A DNA stretch of 64,000 bases from Pyrenochaeta sp. MPI-SDFR-AT-0127 (taxonomy: Eukaryota > Ascomycota > Dothideomycetes > Pleosporales > Cucurbitariaceae), in the NCBI GenBank assembly GCA_020747015.1, contig JAGTJM010000003.1:1116001-1180000 (forward strand), given 5' to 3'. A model generated the notes under the pieces. That model saw only the letters and a list, made by a program, of their open reading frames with translations, was not told where the DNA came from and searched no databases. The stretch's first letter is position 1; each line of letters opens with the position of its first letter. Positions 24,286-36,095 of the stretch are shown in pieces. A program made the translations under genes and the position numbers.

Positions 24286-25254
24286 ATGTCCTCTTCTACT
24301 CTCGCTGTCTGATCCGTAGCCAATTCGGATATCCACGTTCACGTCGCTGAATATCAGCGATTGGAGGTGGGTGTGAGATGTTCTTCACGCCATGACAGAG
24401 AGCGCTGGAGAAGGCGGGGACAGGACAAGTGTGGCCGGAATGCTGCGGTAGAAGGTTTGTCTTCACAGAACGCTTCCCAGATTCCTTCATCAAACCTTTG
24501 TTCCCAATCCTGAACCACAGCAATCGTCAAGTCCGCCGCCGCCGCCGCAGTACCTATGTGTGACTTTCAGTGTCTTCAGGACATATCTAGTCTAGAGATG
24601 CTTTATTCGATATCCCTAGACAAGATGTTGTTGTGGAAGCAAAGTGAGTTCAGAAGTCTCCAAAAGCGTAACGAAATCCAGTGAGACACTCCAAATCGAT
24701 CCTTCTGTTTCCATACTCGGAAGCGAGGAAGGTGGAAAGGGTTGTAGGTCTCACATCAATGCTTCAAGCGAGCAAGTACATGAGGCGTACCATCCATTGC
24801 AGCCAATAGATGACATGGCGATAACTCGCCAGCAGCGTAATTCCAAGCACAAACTCACCGACACACTCAACCCCATCCAAAAGCACAACATAACACAACA
24901 CAACACTCATGCAGAAGCGAGGAAAGTCATAGGATGAGCGAAACGGAAGCTTTTAGTGAATTTCTTTCAGTAAAAAGAGACGATACTGTACAAATAGAAA
25001 AAAGCGTACAGCTCTCTCTTCCCTTTTCACTTGAGCCTACTATACTCTCAACAAGGTCTGGATGGGCAAAGAAATCCCATCATGGTAGAAAACTCATGTA
25101 AAATAAACGCCACTTAGCCATCTCCAGCTGTGTTTCCAGCTGTATCTTGCCCGAGTCTTTATGAAGTTGTAGAAGATGTCAAGAATAAATATATCATGGG
25201 TATACCCGAAAGCAGAAATCGCGTCGAACACGGTCGTCTAGACAATGCTTTTAT
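24286..25254. other. convergent intergenic region, no gene
   Basis: About 970 bp between two 3' ends. It contains a short CCG trinucleotide run near 24532-24548 and AT-rich sequence near 24950-25100. No coding signal was seen. Confidence 0.45.
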
Positions 25255-26827
25255 TTATTGTAAGCCTGGCTGCGCAGTCACGCCACTTTCTCTCTTCCTT
25301 CGTCTTCTCTGTCTGGCATTGTCTCTTAGGAATTGGGGGTCGACGTAATCCTCAGGTGGCTCAAACTCCATCTCGCCAAACTCCGGGATCGGTAGGCCAA
25401 AAGCACTCGCGTTGCGTCCATGTCTATGCTTGCCCAGCGCGGCAGCTCGAAGATGTGGCTTTGCGTAAAAGGATTGGAATGGGACTGCAGGTTCAGGAGG
25501 TATGAAAGGTAAGAGAAAACCATGTGGCCGTGGTGGTCGTCGAGGTTTGGGGGGCTCCGGTGTTTTGGGATGGTGCCTAGGAGGTGGTAGATCGCGGCCA
25601 TTGGCCCTGACCGTGTCTGATTCCTCGCTCTCTTCATCTTCGTCATCCTCCTCCCTGGCGGCGAGGGCGGCTTCTTTCTCGGTACGTAACCGCTTCTCCT
25701 CTACTTTCCACATGCGGAACTTGTCGACGAGCGCCTCAACCTCCTTGACGAAATAGTTGCGCTTCGGCTCCCAGTCTTTCCTCTCGCCGTCGGTAACGCC
25801 TGTTATGCCCATGACTTTGAGCCAATCAGGTCCTTGCAGGCCATCGAGTAGTCGCTCCAATTGCACCTTCTCGTGCATGGCGCGCTCCTTCTCGATGTTG
25901 CGGAGCTGCTTCTCTTTCCGCTCTGCACGACGGTGCTGAGTGAAGTATACCGAGTCGGCAAGGGGGTCTTCGCCGTCATTGTAGCGGATGTGTTTTGCTA
26001 TTGCTGCATAGTCGAGGACTTGGAAGGTGGTAGAGGATTGTGCCGGCGGCAGTGAGGCGACGGAGGCTTTGCGGGGCGGTGGGCTGCCCTTTGGCTTTCG
26101 TGACCGTGAAGGGCTAATTGACGTTCGCGAGGGCTCGGGTGTGGCAGGAGTTGGTGTCTTGGACTTGGTGGGCTCGTCGACCAAGTAGATGGGGGTATCG
26201 AGATCGAGAAGCTCTGTGCACAAGCGTCAGACGTTATGCAGGTCTACACAGCAAGAGAGACATACCAGCTGGCTTGGGCGCGCCGGCGATGATATCGTCA
26301 TAGTTTGAGAAGTAGGTTGCAAGGTCACTTTTGAGGCGTGAACCCCCGTCGTGGCTCCTCAAGCTCCGCTTGTCCTGCGAGGTGGAGCTTCCTGGCGCGG
26401 GGACGGTGAGCTTGCCAGAGCTGCCTGGGCGGGGAGTCGACGTGCCCGAACGCACATCGTCCGCGTCGATGCCCAGCGGGGTGGCGACGCCGTTTGTGAT
26501 GCGGAGCAGCTCGCCATGTGGTTGTGTAACGGTGATCTTGGTGGGAGGTCTTGTGTCGGTCGCGTCTGGTGTCAGCGCGGTGGCTGAGCGCTTTCTGCTG
26601 TTGGCGATGCGCGTGGGCGGTGCCTGTTGCTTCGCGGGCGTGAAGGACAGTTGCTGGACAGGCTTGTCGTCGGCGGCCAGCGCAAGCAGCGGGCCCGTCC
26701 GCGAGGTCCTGCGCGTGGTGACGGCCGTGTTGTTGCGATGGGCGTCGTCGGGCGCGACAGGCGAGAGCGTCAGTCGGGAGCGGCGCTCAGTCGAGGCTCG
26801 CAGCGGAGGCCGAACGACGTGGGCCAT
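25255..26827 (-). CDS. SAS4-domain protein (SAS histone acetyltransferase complex-type subunit)
   Basis: Two exons, 26827-26266 and 26213-25255, with a 52-bp intron, encode 506 aa. The central block (about residues 260-370) is a clear SAS4 domain: HIRYNDGEDPLADSVYF, RRAERKEKQLRNIEKERAMH, QLERLLDGLQGPDWLKVMGI and the following WEPKRNYFVKEVEALVDKF. In yeast, Sas4 bridges the Sas2 acetyltransferase that acetylates histone H4 K16 near silent chromatin; that role is carried over by homology. The first 190 residues are disordered and rich in Ser, Thr, Pro and Arg. The C-terminus is proline-rich and ends in a basic RRRRKR stretch, a likely nuclear signal. It is acidic near 395-405 (EEDDEDEESEE). The start ATG at 26827 is the first in frame. 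Confidence 0.9.
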
Positions 26828-27625
26828 GGTGTTTATTAGTATTATGATTCGTCGTGTGCAGGGTCATCTTTCAGCCATTGGTTCGCAGGCCTGCCATTGA
26901 GTGTCGCGCTGGGAAGGGTCAAGGCAAAACGCGAAGCCGTTAGGGGGTGGTCAACTCGCAGAGCTCGTCCGGGCTGGTCTGGCAGGCGAAGCTTGCTGCA
27001 CCAGGACGACTCGTACGCTGCAGCACTATACGCGCACGACAATTGAGGTCGGATTAAGCTTCATCGCAGAGCCTGACTGTCCATCAGATGCTCCAGCGAT
27101 TTAGGAGCAAAAAATCGGCCAATCCACGTACAGCAACTCCGGATTTCTTGAAATAGTCGGACGCCACATGGGGCGCCGTCCAATCACCGACGAGAGACGC
27201 CTGCTTGTCACGAGCAACCCATACAACGACAAGCTGTGCAAGTGGAGACTGTGCGAGAGTACCCTTGATCCCCATTATTATCTGCCATGGCATATTATAT
27301 ACAAGTCATGTGTACAAGATTACTCGAGCCGGGGAGCTTCGACGCTGGGAGCCCGCCAAGCTGGGCAGATGGCAAGCAGAAAGGCGACCCGATATGGCCC
27401 ATCTGACTCCTTCGCGCGATGCAGATGCTCTTGACTTGCCGCCATATCCGACGGTCAGTGGGTTTCCTGTGAATTTGATCTACAATGCCTGGTCGCCAGT
27501 TGGACCCCGTCCCCACTACTACACCCCCTAGCACGGTTGCTCCCACGCTCTTAGCCACTGGTATTATTCTGCAATCTATCGAAACACCAACCCCAACCCC
27601 AACCCCCTATAAGCGGGACAAATAA
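26828..27625. other. intergenic, no gene seen
   Basis: About 800 bp between the SAS4 start and the 3' end of the YPT35-like gene. A short CCCCAA-type tandem lies near 27588-27608. Open frames here have no motif or splice support. Confidence 0.45.
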
Positions 27626-28602
27626 TCACGAGAAGAGAAATTCTTTCAAGACGGGGCTACCAGCAAACTCCGGGTTGAGCAAGATGCAGCTAAGAATAGG
27701 TCAGTCGATATTCGCTAGTGCCGGTTATCGATTAGGGGAGCAACCAACTTCAAAAAGTACGACAGGCCCTGCTTCCGCCTTTCTAGAAATCTGGGTCTGA
27801 AGCGCGCTGTACCGCACAAGTAAGTATTGGTGAGACCGCATCCGGCAAGTGGGGTGAGTGGCAGCGCTCATGTGACTTACAGATGACGGACTTGGGGGGG
27901 AACTGCGGCATGGAACCCACGGCATGAGGAAAGGTTTGGACCAGCTTTGCTCGCAGGTCTTCAAACTCAGAGTATCTGCAGTTGGGTTAGAGTCAGAGGG
28001 AAAAATAAAACAATCAATGTGTTTCATAGCCAACCTCTTCCGTATCTTCATGGGGCCGCCCTGCAGCACGTTAGTTTGGGGGGCGCTCGTTCCATGACGG
28101 TTCATCAATCTGGAGAGAGAAACGGCACACACGGTGCAATCTCCTAGCCTCATCGTGAACGCTCTGCATGAAACAAAGAAGATGGATTGGCTGCGGGGAA
28201 GGCTCCAGTGCATCCAACAGGCGGACGGCGGGCACTGCAGCTCCCAGCATGCGGCTCGCGGAAACTTACATCCAGCGTCTCAACAGTGCAGTTCCAGACA
28301 ACGTAAGCCCCCAGGCCGGGCGCGGTCCCGCTGACGACGACGTAATCGTCGATGGTTACACCTTTGGCCCAGAGGACCTTGCAGTGCTCAGAGCCCTCGT
28401 CGGTGTGGTCCTCGAGCCCAATGGGCGTGGGGCGGCCGTTGTCGGTCGAGTAGGAACTCAAACGGCTGGCGTTGCGCTCGTGCCTCTGCCAGTAGGGCGG
28501 GACGACGCTGCTGCGCTCTGGACGAGCGGTGGCGGGTTTTGCCCCATCACGAGCCGGCGAGGAGGATGGGTGGTTGACAGTTTCAAAGCTCGCCGGCTCC
28601 AT
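27626..28602 (-). CDS. YPT35: YPT35-like PX-domain protein, 5 exons
   Basis: Five exons, 28602-28270, 28060-28035 (26 bp), 27975-27881, 27806-27749 and 27689-27626, close in frame at 191 aa. The PX domain spans about 75-191: DDYVVVSG, GAYVVWNCTVETLD, then GGPMKIRKRYSEFEDLR, FPPKSVISRFRPRFLERRKQGL, and the end LLNPEFAGSPVLKEFLFS. This matches Ypt35, an endosomal and vacuolar phosphoinositide-binding protein that in yeast recruits Vps13 to membranes. The N-terminal VPPYWQRHERN motif is also typical. The first intron is long (209 bp); the others are 59-74 bp. The donor of the 26-bp exon is a weak GTTGGC, yet the frame and family match leave little choice. No membrane span is seen, so membrane contact would be through the PX domain. 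Confidence 0.9.
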
Positions 28603-29253
28603 CCATTTACAGTAGCGGGCTGGGCGGGTGGCGCGTCAACGAAATGGGCGGTTGCTACCGGTATCTGGATGGGGATTGCGTCGGGGTGAGGGGTCGATAT
28701 GGATGAACGGGGTGGTGCAGCAGCAGAGCAAAAAGAGGCCGGCGCATGCAGCCAGATATCCCTAGCTGCGTTTGTTTGGCGATGGGATCGAGCAGGCTGG
28801 CGGCGTTTTTGCCCTCGCGCTGGCGCTGCTATCCCGGCCGAATGATGCGCAGATGGAGCTTGGGACCCCCAGACCCTTGATATCGCCTGGCAGAACAGCG
28901 CCCCGTGACTGGCCAATTCACCCTCGCGGTCGCCTCCATCCCTGCAGCCACCCCGAGCTATGCCTGCGTGCCGAGTGGATTTTTGGGGGAAACATTTCGA
29001 AAGCGTTCCATCTCACAAGGTCCACGGAACGCTGGCCCCATCCCCACCGCCGTGGTGGCCTCACACCACACGCTCCCAGCGAGACATGCAGCGCCGAACC
29101 CGCCGAATCACCAGCCCCGTGTCTGCTAGAGAGTTAATGCTAATTAGCCCAGCTGGGCGGTGGGGAGAGGGCGCACGGTATCCCAAAGCATGGGCCGCGG
29201 CCTTTCTCGATCTCCGCTAGCTCATGAGCCTCCCGTCTGATGATCCCTCCCTT

Positions 29254-29260
29254 TATATAT
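29254..29260 (+). promoter_or_regulatory. TATA-like box for the DUF7707-type gene
   Basis: A TATATAT core inside CTTTATATATCC, followed by a pyrimidine-rich tract as in many fungal promoters. It lies about 295 bp before the ATG, or about 220 bp once the proposed leader intron is removed. Confidence 0.4.
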
Positions 29261-29430
29261 CCGAACACCCTCTGCCCTTCCAGCCTCTCTGTCCACATTC
29301 TACTTTTGCTGTTTGAGCTGCCAGTCATCGACGGCTTTCTTCCGTCCGCCTTCTGTTTGGCTTCTGTCTGTCGCTGACCGTCTAATATCTTGCACGACTT
29401 CACTTTTCTTCTTCGGTACTCCGCGGACTG

Positions 29431-29503
29431 GTGAGTGCATTCCAGCTCTGCTAAACGGCAACAGATTTCCTTTCAAGTGGCACTGCTGACCTGGTTATAA
29501 CAG
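29431..29503 (+). other. probable 5' UTR intron
   Basis: A GTGAGT donor at 29431 and a pyrimidine-flanked CAG acceptor at 29501-29503 with a CTGAC branch site, 45 bp before the ATG at 29549. It would remove 73 bp from the leader of the DUF7707-type gene. Confidence 0.45.
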
Positions 29504-29548
29504 TTCTTCTCCCCCACAATCTCAATCTCCAGCACATCACCCGTCAAC

Positions 29549-30279
29549 ATGCGTTCCGTCTTCGCCCTCGGCTTTGCCGCCTTTGCCAGCATCTGCGCTG
29601 CCCAGGATGTGCCTCAGGCCGACTACCCTTACCGAATTGACCCAGACAGCGTATCCGACTCAGACCGATGTAAGCACACTGGGCAACACACCCTTCACGT
29701 AGCTCATTGCTAACTCCCTGTAGCATACTGGTGCCAGCAGAACATTGCTCAATGCCCGCTCATCTGCCTCCAACAACCCGGCGTAACCTCCATGAGCACC
29801 ACCGACAACACGTGCGACTCCGACACCCTGGCCTATAGCTGCGTGTGTGACAACGGCGTCTCTCCCAACATCACCCAATACTCGCAGACCCTGCCCTTCT
29901 TCATTTGCCAGGAATGGGGCAACCAGTGTGTCAAGGGCTGCAATGGCGTCAACACCTGCGCCGACGCTTGCCGGTACGTCCCTCTATCTTCTTCAAGCTA
30001 CTGCAGAACCAAGGCTGACAATGTCTCAACAGCGCGGATCATCCCTGCGGTGCTCAGACCCCCTACCTGGGCAACTCCTCCATCCTCTCCACCATGTCTT
30101 CCACCCAGGCCCCGACTGGCTCCGCTACAAACAAGATTCCCGTCACTGGCTTTGGCGGTGCCACCTCAACTAGCACCCCTGGCACAGGTGCTGCACCAGG
30201 CAACGTTTTGCCCAGTGCTGGACTGGGCATGGCTGCCATCTTCAGCAGCGTGTTCCTTGGCTTTGCCATCCTCTTGTAA
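29549..30279 (+). CDS. GPI-anchored cysteine-rich surface protein (DUF7707-type)
   Basis: Three exons, 29549-29669, 29724-29973 and 30033-30279, encode 205 aa. A signal peptide (about 18 residues ending ICAAQ) precedes a cysteine-rich domain with YWCQQN, CPLICLQQ, YSCVCDNG, PNITQYSQTLPFFICQEWGNQCVKGC and, across the second intron, CRADHPCGAQ; this is the DUF7707 pattern common in ascomycetes. A Ser/Thr/Gly linker and a final hydrophobic tail (VFLGFAILL) indicate GPI anchoring at the plasma membrane or wall. At least one NxS/T glycosylation site (NIT) is present. Molecular function is unknown for the family. Both introns are 54-59 bp. Confidence 0.88.
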
Positions 30280-31194
30280 AATAGAGCATGACCTGCATGC
30301 CTCCTGCCTTTTGCACCACGATCGACGACCGAACCACGCACGCCTTACTGGCACACTTTTGCGATTTGACATACTCCGTTCTTCTTGAAACCTTTTTTTT
30401 TCGCGCTCTTTCTTCATGCATAGCGTCCGGGATGTACACAGTCCTTTCAGTCCACCTTTCAACCTACGATACCCATTTGGGGCATTCTCGCTCATTTATT
30501 TCTGCGGAGGCTTTGCGAGGCTCCCACCTTCTTTTCGTCATCCATGGGCTTTTTGTTGGGCGTCGAAACACACACACTGAGAGATGGAAAGTAATTAATA
30601 GTTCGCCCTCGCGGCCAAAAGCATCGTTGTCTTACTTTTGTAGCATGGAGTTGTAATGCAAAATACTAGCGTGGAGTTGTTGGAGATGTTGATCACATTC
30701 TTTTCCCTGCTGCGTGCATTTTGTGAGACGACGACGACCTTTTCCTACCTGGATAGCAGAATGTCCATCAAAGGGTGCCACTGCTACTGATCACTGCTAC
30801 CAGGGTCAGACTAACATTGACCCACCGCTAACAGTCCTTAACACTCAGTAGATAGAAACGGCCACTCCAGCTGACAACCTCCCTTGCATCGACGATTCTA
30901 AATATGCTTTGCTTTTGACAACATAGTATCACACCGGCTCTCCCATCGTGCAACCGTGGCGACGTCAGTCAGTTCCTTGTGTGTCATGGATGGACAAGTA
31001 TTCACAAAAGTCTAGAGCGATTCATTTGGAACAGACTCAGTTTGTCATGATAGATTGTATTATTGATCTACCTGGGAAAGGAGCGAGTCATGTTCAAAGA
31101 AGTGAATGAATAATAATATAACATTCTTTTTTTTTCCTATATAGAAGAGACATATAACCATCCCATCGTCAGTGTCTCTACACACACACACACA

Positions 31195-31241
<47 letters not shown>

Positions 31242-31310
31242 CGAATAAACCTGTATCCTTCCGCATGGAGCCAATAGGCTAGGAAGTGCTCTATCATTTC
31301 ATGCTTCTTA
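30280..31310. other. convergent intergenic region with a microsatellite
   Basis: About 1 kb between two 3' ends. It contains the CA/CT microsatellite listed separately and no gene signal. Confidence 0.5.
31179..31238. repeat. (CA)n-(CT)n compound microsatellite
   Basis: About nine CA units run directly into about 21 CT units, followed by ordinary sequence. It lies between convergent genes and is likely length-variable. Confidence 0.95.
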
Positions 31311-32984
31311 CTATCTGTCAGTCCCTTGTGACGACTGGTTGTAATATGCTAACCGCATATCCCCGCTCTTGCGTGTGCCTCTCAACGTCCCCATTCTACG
31401 ACTTGGCCTCGGCAGACTCGGAGGAGCTGGGTGCGAAAGGCTAAAGTCTGGTCTGTCCTCATCGTCTGCTACTGCGAACCGAGACAGTCCGGGAGGAGGT
31501 GGTGACTGGGGAGGAGTAGGCGTGGCGAGGTGTTCAACAGAGATGTGGAAAAGGAGTCGCTCGGTGGATTCAGAGTGCGGCAACAGGGGGTGCCGTGGCG
31601 GTCCGAGACTCAGTGCTTGCATGGCGTCGGTAGAAAGCATCTTTGTAGGCCTTATTAATGGCGATGCAGGAGCGGTTTCTGGTCGATTTCTACGCATGGT
31701 AGTACGGGATGTAGAGCCGTTGTGAAACTGGGATATGGAGCGGCGGAGATAGTGTGGTCTGTTGGGTCTGGCTGTTACTTCTGATTGCGTAGATGAGCGA
31801 CGACTACCATGGGAGAGGGGAATATCGATTGGCAGCGATGGGGCCTCGGCGTCAACGATTGAAGAGGCAACGACATCTACTGTATCCTGGTGCGCAGAAT
31901 CTGATGAACTAGATGAAGCTATTGACTCATCAATGCTGGAAGGCGAGGTAGACGAGCCATCCAGACTTTCGTTTGACGAGTATGGACATACTTCTGGACG
32001 GCCAGGAGGGGGAGATAGTGAGCGCTTGCTACCAGGTCGTGCCATCGGCATAGCCGTAGGAAAGGCCCCGCCAAGTCTAGAAGATGATGTCGAGGTAAAC
32101 TTCGCCGACGATATGCTGGACTTGGAGCTTGAGCAACTTGCGTACAGGACATTTGAAGAGTCTGGGGGCGCAGCAACTGAAAAGTCATCTTCAGAGGCGC
32201 TGGGAATGACCTTGTTCAGGAGGGTCAAAGGAAAGATCGCTGAACTTGGAGTGTTCTTAGGTGGTCTTGGAGACACTATATGATCGTGGAAACGGGACAT
32301 TGGCTCAGACTGTAGAAGCTGTCGAGGGGGTGGTGACCCATTTGGAGAAGCTGCGGGTTGCTTTCCTTTGCTCTCCTTGCTCAGCCGTCTCGATTTTGTC
32401 AACAGATTAGGAATACCCCACCTGGAGTCTTTGCGCGATCTTTTTCGTTTTGGCGACTCAAGAATCCTTGTGCTGCATTGGTTAAGGTCTTGCCACTGGC
32501 CCTGTTCGGTATCCGCTTCATAGTTGGCTTCTGAATTGAGTGTTTTTACGTTGATAGGAGAGCGCCGTTGCTCATACTCTCCGAGCCACGATTCCCAGCC
32601 TTCAGTTTCATGAAAGCGAGTAGGTCCAGTTGTTGCTACAGTATCGGGGAATCGGTTCGCATTCGGTGTGTTCGCTGTTCGTGTTGCGCCTAGCCAACTT
32701 GACTCACCATTGTTCACCTGCGCATATTGCAGCGCCATTGCTTCGCGGGGATTGACCACTACATCTGTAGTGAATGGGTCCAGAAAGTTGGATGTTGCCG
32801 CTTCATTGACTTCTGCTGAACCTTTTCGAAAGCGAAAGAGGTGATTCAAGATCCGTTCGGTGGTTTGAGTGATGATTGATGAACGACGCGATGCCCCATG
32901 CGTTGGTGATGTCATCCCAGACATTCCCTTCATTGGAGGAGGGTCGTGACTTGTGTTGACTGAAAACACTTGAGATGTGGCCAT
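31311..32984 (-). CDS. hypothetical Ser/Pro-rich disordered protein
   Basis: A single 557-aa frame from a good ATG to a clean stop. I do not recognise a domain. The sequence is rich in Ser, Pro, Thr and Arg with basic patches (KRKRSRKDSRWG near 180, RRSSIITQ near 34) and many SP/TP and RxxS sites, which suggests a phosphorylated, largely disordered regulatory protein. A short helix-like segment near 40-52 (TERILNHLFRFRKG) is the most structured part. The reverse strand also has long open frames through the Ser-rich stretch; those are composition effects. There is no signal peptide or membrane span. It is divergent from COQ6 across about 1.35 kb. Confidence 0.7.
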   Translation of the reverse strand: MATSQVFSVNTSHDPPPMKGMSGMTSPTHGASRRSSIITQTTERILNHLFRFRKGSAEVNEAATSNFLDPFTTDVVVNPREAMALQYAQVNNGESSWLGATRTANTPNANRFPDTVATTGPTRFHETEGWESWLGEYEQRRSPINVKTLNSEANYEADTEQGQWQDLNQCSTRILESPKRKRSRKDSRWGIPNLLTKSRRLSKESKGKQPAASPNGSPPPRQLLQSEPMSRFHDHIVSPRPPKNTPSSAIFPLTLLNKVIPSASEDDFSVAAPPDSSNVLYASCSSSKSSISSAKFTSTSSSRLGGAFPTAMPMARPGSKRSLSPPPGRPEVCPYSSNESLDGSSTSPSSIDESIASSSSSDSAHQDTVDVVASSIVDAEAPSLPIDIPLSHGSRRSSTQSEVTARPNRPHYLRRSISQFHNGSTSRTTMRRNRPETAPASPLIRPTKMLSTDAMQALSLGPPRHPLLPHSESTERLLFHISVEHLATPTPPQSPPPPGLSRFAVADDEDRPDFSLSHPAPPSLPRPSRRMGTLRGTRKSGDMRLAYYNQSSQGTDR

Positions 32985-34338
32985 GTCGTATTATGGCGAT
33001 GAGGAGGCAAGACCAACGTATTCGTTCTCCCTGTGATTGGCCTCAAGTGTCCGACGTATGGCTGGGTTATCAATGTAGGAAAATGCTTAATAGCACTAGT
33101 TGTGACAACAATAAGTCGTAAGGAAGGGCAGTCCAAGAATGGTATGCCTTCTTGGGCCTCAGCCTGTTGAGTGCACACTATAATGAACGACTCTCTGAAT
33201 GGTAGTAGGAGATTTTCGAAAGCTCATATTACCGTGACCGATTAAGCCGACAAACAAGTTCCGAAGCAACAATGTTGCTGTTGACTGTATATATTCAAAA
33301 CCAATGTTCAGTCAGAGAACTTTGAACTGTAGAACGGCGGGAGTGGGTGACTTTAAGTATTGGGTCCTTGGTACAATGGCTCTATGACAGAAGAGAGCCG
33401 CCAATTTGAATATCGCATGTTGTTCTATGGAGTACCAGCATACGCTACCAACGGAAACGTTGCGATATCCGTTTGAAGCATCGACATTATGGTACGGCCT
33501 AAGCTAAGGTTTAGCACATCCAAACATCAACGCACCGGCACAAGACTAAATCTGGTTGGCATGTCAATTGGAAGAGCCAACTCGCAGCTACATGTGAGAA
33601 GGGAAGTCATAATATTCCTAAACAGTCGTCGCAGCAGTCATTAGCTTGATGCTAAAAGCAACGACGGCAACATAGGGACTAGTACGCTACACAATCATCA
33701 TGAAACCCTACAATCATGCTTCCCTTGCCTTCTTAAATTTCAGACAGAGTTGCTAGTTCGTTTCGGTACCGTGAATGTTTGTAGGAGTCAGGTGGACGTT
33801 TGATATAACCAGCGGACTGATCTCAGCGGCAACGGCGCCACTAAAAGGTTTGAGAAGCCTGTAGCTATCGCTATACTGCTAGTGTCTCCTAAAAGGAAAC
33901 ATTCGGCGAATCAATGATTGTATATACGTCCTCACGGCAGGAACCAGGGACATCGAAGGAAAGTTTCGGAACGGGGAATATCATGAGCAGTCATTACGAC
34001 ATCTTGACCGTAGAATGTGGGCCGCTTCGCTGGATGACAAGAAAAAGAAGCAATTCCGCGGCCAACAATTGGCGTTAAAAGATGTTCGTGGTTCGGAATT
34101 TGGACAAGTCCAGACGAGGGGGAGAACCTTGTAGGTGCATGAGCATAAGCTTGGGCCTGCAGTTCTTCAAGGAAGGAAGGCCCGACTTGCCAGGGATCGG
34201 AAGTTTATTATGTCATCCGACCAAAGTGCAAACAGGCCAAACATATCACCGACTAAACAATGACACCACCATCCCAACGCCAGCATTCGCCAATTGACTA
34301 CCCAAGGTAGTGCTTCGGCTTCTTGCAGTAGGCTAGCG
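32985..34338. other. divergent intergenic region
   Basis: About 1.35 kb between the disordered-protein gene and COQ6. No motif-bearing open frame. The frame of COQ6 opens at 34294 without an ATG, so the last 45 bp are probably leader. Confidence 0.5.
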
Positions 34339-35877
34339 ATGCCGCCTCGAATATCACTCGGAACAACCAGGGCCGTCAAGTCGGGATCGGCGGCTTGGGT
34401 GCGTGTTCGGCCTCATCGGAGGTTTGCATCGACCGCCGCAGATGCACCAGAAGTCTACGATGTTGTTTGTGTTGGTGGTGGACCAGCGGGGCTGAGCTTG
34501 CTTACGGCATTGAAAGCGTCGCCGATCACGAGTGGGCTGAAAGTTGCCCTCATTGAAGGCCAGGACTTGCAGAAGAACCGGTTGCAGAAAGATGCGAGTT
34601 TGGAAAGCTTCTCGAATAGATGCAGCTCACTCACGCCGGCTTCTGTGAAGAACCTCCAAGGTATGTTTCTGGACATTGGAGCCTGATAATACGTCTGGGC
34701 TGACTTATGAGCAGAAATTGGAGCATGGTCTCATGTGAACAGTCCGCGGGTGCAGCCCTACCAAGAAATGCAAGTTTGGGATGGCGTAACTGATGCACGA
34801 ATATCTTTCGATTGGGACACAGCAAAGCCCCTCCTCTCTCCTCGCAATCCCGCGCGACCAACGACAATCGCATACATGATAGAGAATGTCAACACCACAT
34901 CAATGCTCATGGGTCGTCTCGAAGAGCTAGGCGGCGTTGACTTCTATACCTCGACAAAGGTCAACTCAATTGACCTGGGTGCGGATACGGAGAAGATGGA
35001 CTTTTCCTCCTGGCCGATACTCACATTGTCAACTGGAAAGACATTGGCGGCGAGATTGCTAGTGGGAGCCGATGGAGCGAACAGCCCTGTGCGGACATTC
35101 GCAGGCATCGAGTCTCGAGGATTTGACTATGGCAGACATGGAGTAGTTGCAAGCTTGAAGATTGAAGGTCAAGGCTGGGGCGGACCAGACCACAAGATCG
35201 CATATCAGCGATTCCTACCCACAGGGCCAATTGCCATGCTCCCACTACCTGGCAACATGTCGACACTCGTATGGAGTACCACTCCTGAGCGTGCTGCGGT
35301 GTTGAAGTCGTTATCACCGAATGATTTCATCGCAATGGTAAACGCAGGCTTTAGATTATCACCTACAGACCTCGAATACCTGCACACAATAACTTCAGGA
35401 CAGGAAGAGGAAGTTGCCTGGCGAGAAAAGCACACACCTGTCGACAATCGGGCTATTCCAATGCGGGTAGCCTCCGTGCAACCCGGCACTGTTGCATCCT
35501 TCCCTCTGCGGATGCGACACGCAGACACCTACACTGGCGAACGCGTTGCTCTGGTCGGTGACGCAGCGCACACCATTCATCCTTTGGCCGGTCAAGGACT
35601 CAACCAGGGTCAGGGGGATGCTGCAGCACTCGTGCGAACGATATCGCATGCTGTGCAGACCGGCCAAGATATTGGTTCGACATTGGCTTTGGAGAGCTAC
35701 AATAGCGAGAGGTATGCGGAGAACAATGCCATGTTAGGAGTTTGCGATAAACTACATCGCTTGTATAGCGTCGAGTCCGGGCCTATCGTGGGGTTGCGGA
35801 GTTTGGGTTTGAGAGCTGTGGATGCTATGGGGCCGCTCAAAAGTTTCTTCATGACAAAGGCAGCGGGCGGCACATGA
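34339..35877 (+). CDS. COQ6: COQ6, ubiquinone biosynthesis flavin monooxygenase, mitochondrial
   Basis: Two exons, 34339-34660 and 34715-35877, with a 54-bp intron, encode 494 aa. Coq6 is an FAD-dependent hydroxylase of the coenzyme Q ring, working in the CoQ complex on the matrix side of the inner mitochondrial membrane. The N-terminal 35 residues are Arg/Ser-rich without acids, a good mitochondrial presequence. The Rossmann motif VVCVGGGPAGLSLL is near 42-55, LLVGADGANSPVR near 215 is the DG motif, and ALVGDAAHTIHPLAGQGLNQG near 395-415 is the GD motif with the family signature. The ATG at 34339 was chosen because upstream in-frame codons lack an ATG. This is a conserved housekeeping gene. 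Confidence 0.94.
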
Positions 35878-36095
35878 AGAGCAAATCTGTATCTTGTACA
35901 AATATCTGTATACCTAGTTCCATCCAGAGGCTGGAATGTTACTAAAATGACACCAAAGCATCACTTGCTTGCGCCATCGGAATCTGTCCGCATCTGCCCC
36001 ACTAAATCTGCCCCACGTTTGATCACAAGTTGCACTATGTATTTATTTTGTACATCACACAGTATCAAAGTGCTTTTCGCAGTTACGTCCCCAGA

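Larger units (their letters stand above)
28603..29548. other. divergent intergenic region with TATA box and 5' UTR intron candidate
   Basis: About 950 bp between the YPT35-like and DUF7707-type starts. Minus-strand open frames at 28458-28916 overlap the YPT35 exon in another frame and are not supported. The right half contains a TATA-like element and a spliceable leader for the downstream gene (listed separately). Confidence 0.5.

Noticed and set aside
27585..27608. CCCCAA-type tandem, thought of as telomere-like
   Set aside because: Only about three imperfect units and not the fungal TTAGGG/CCCTAA unit.
28458..28916. 152-codon minus-strand frame upstream of the YPT35-like gene
   Set aside because: It overlaps the first YPT35 exon in another frame and shows no family pattern.
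31762..32283. 173-codon plus-strand frame inside the disordered-protein gene
   Set aside because: It mirrors the Ser-rich codons of the minus-strand gene; the composition explains the lack of stops.
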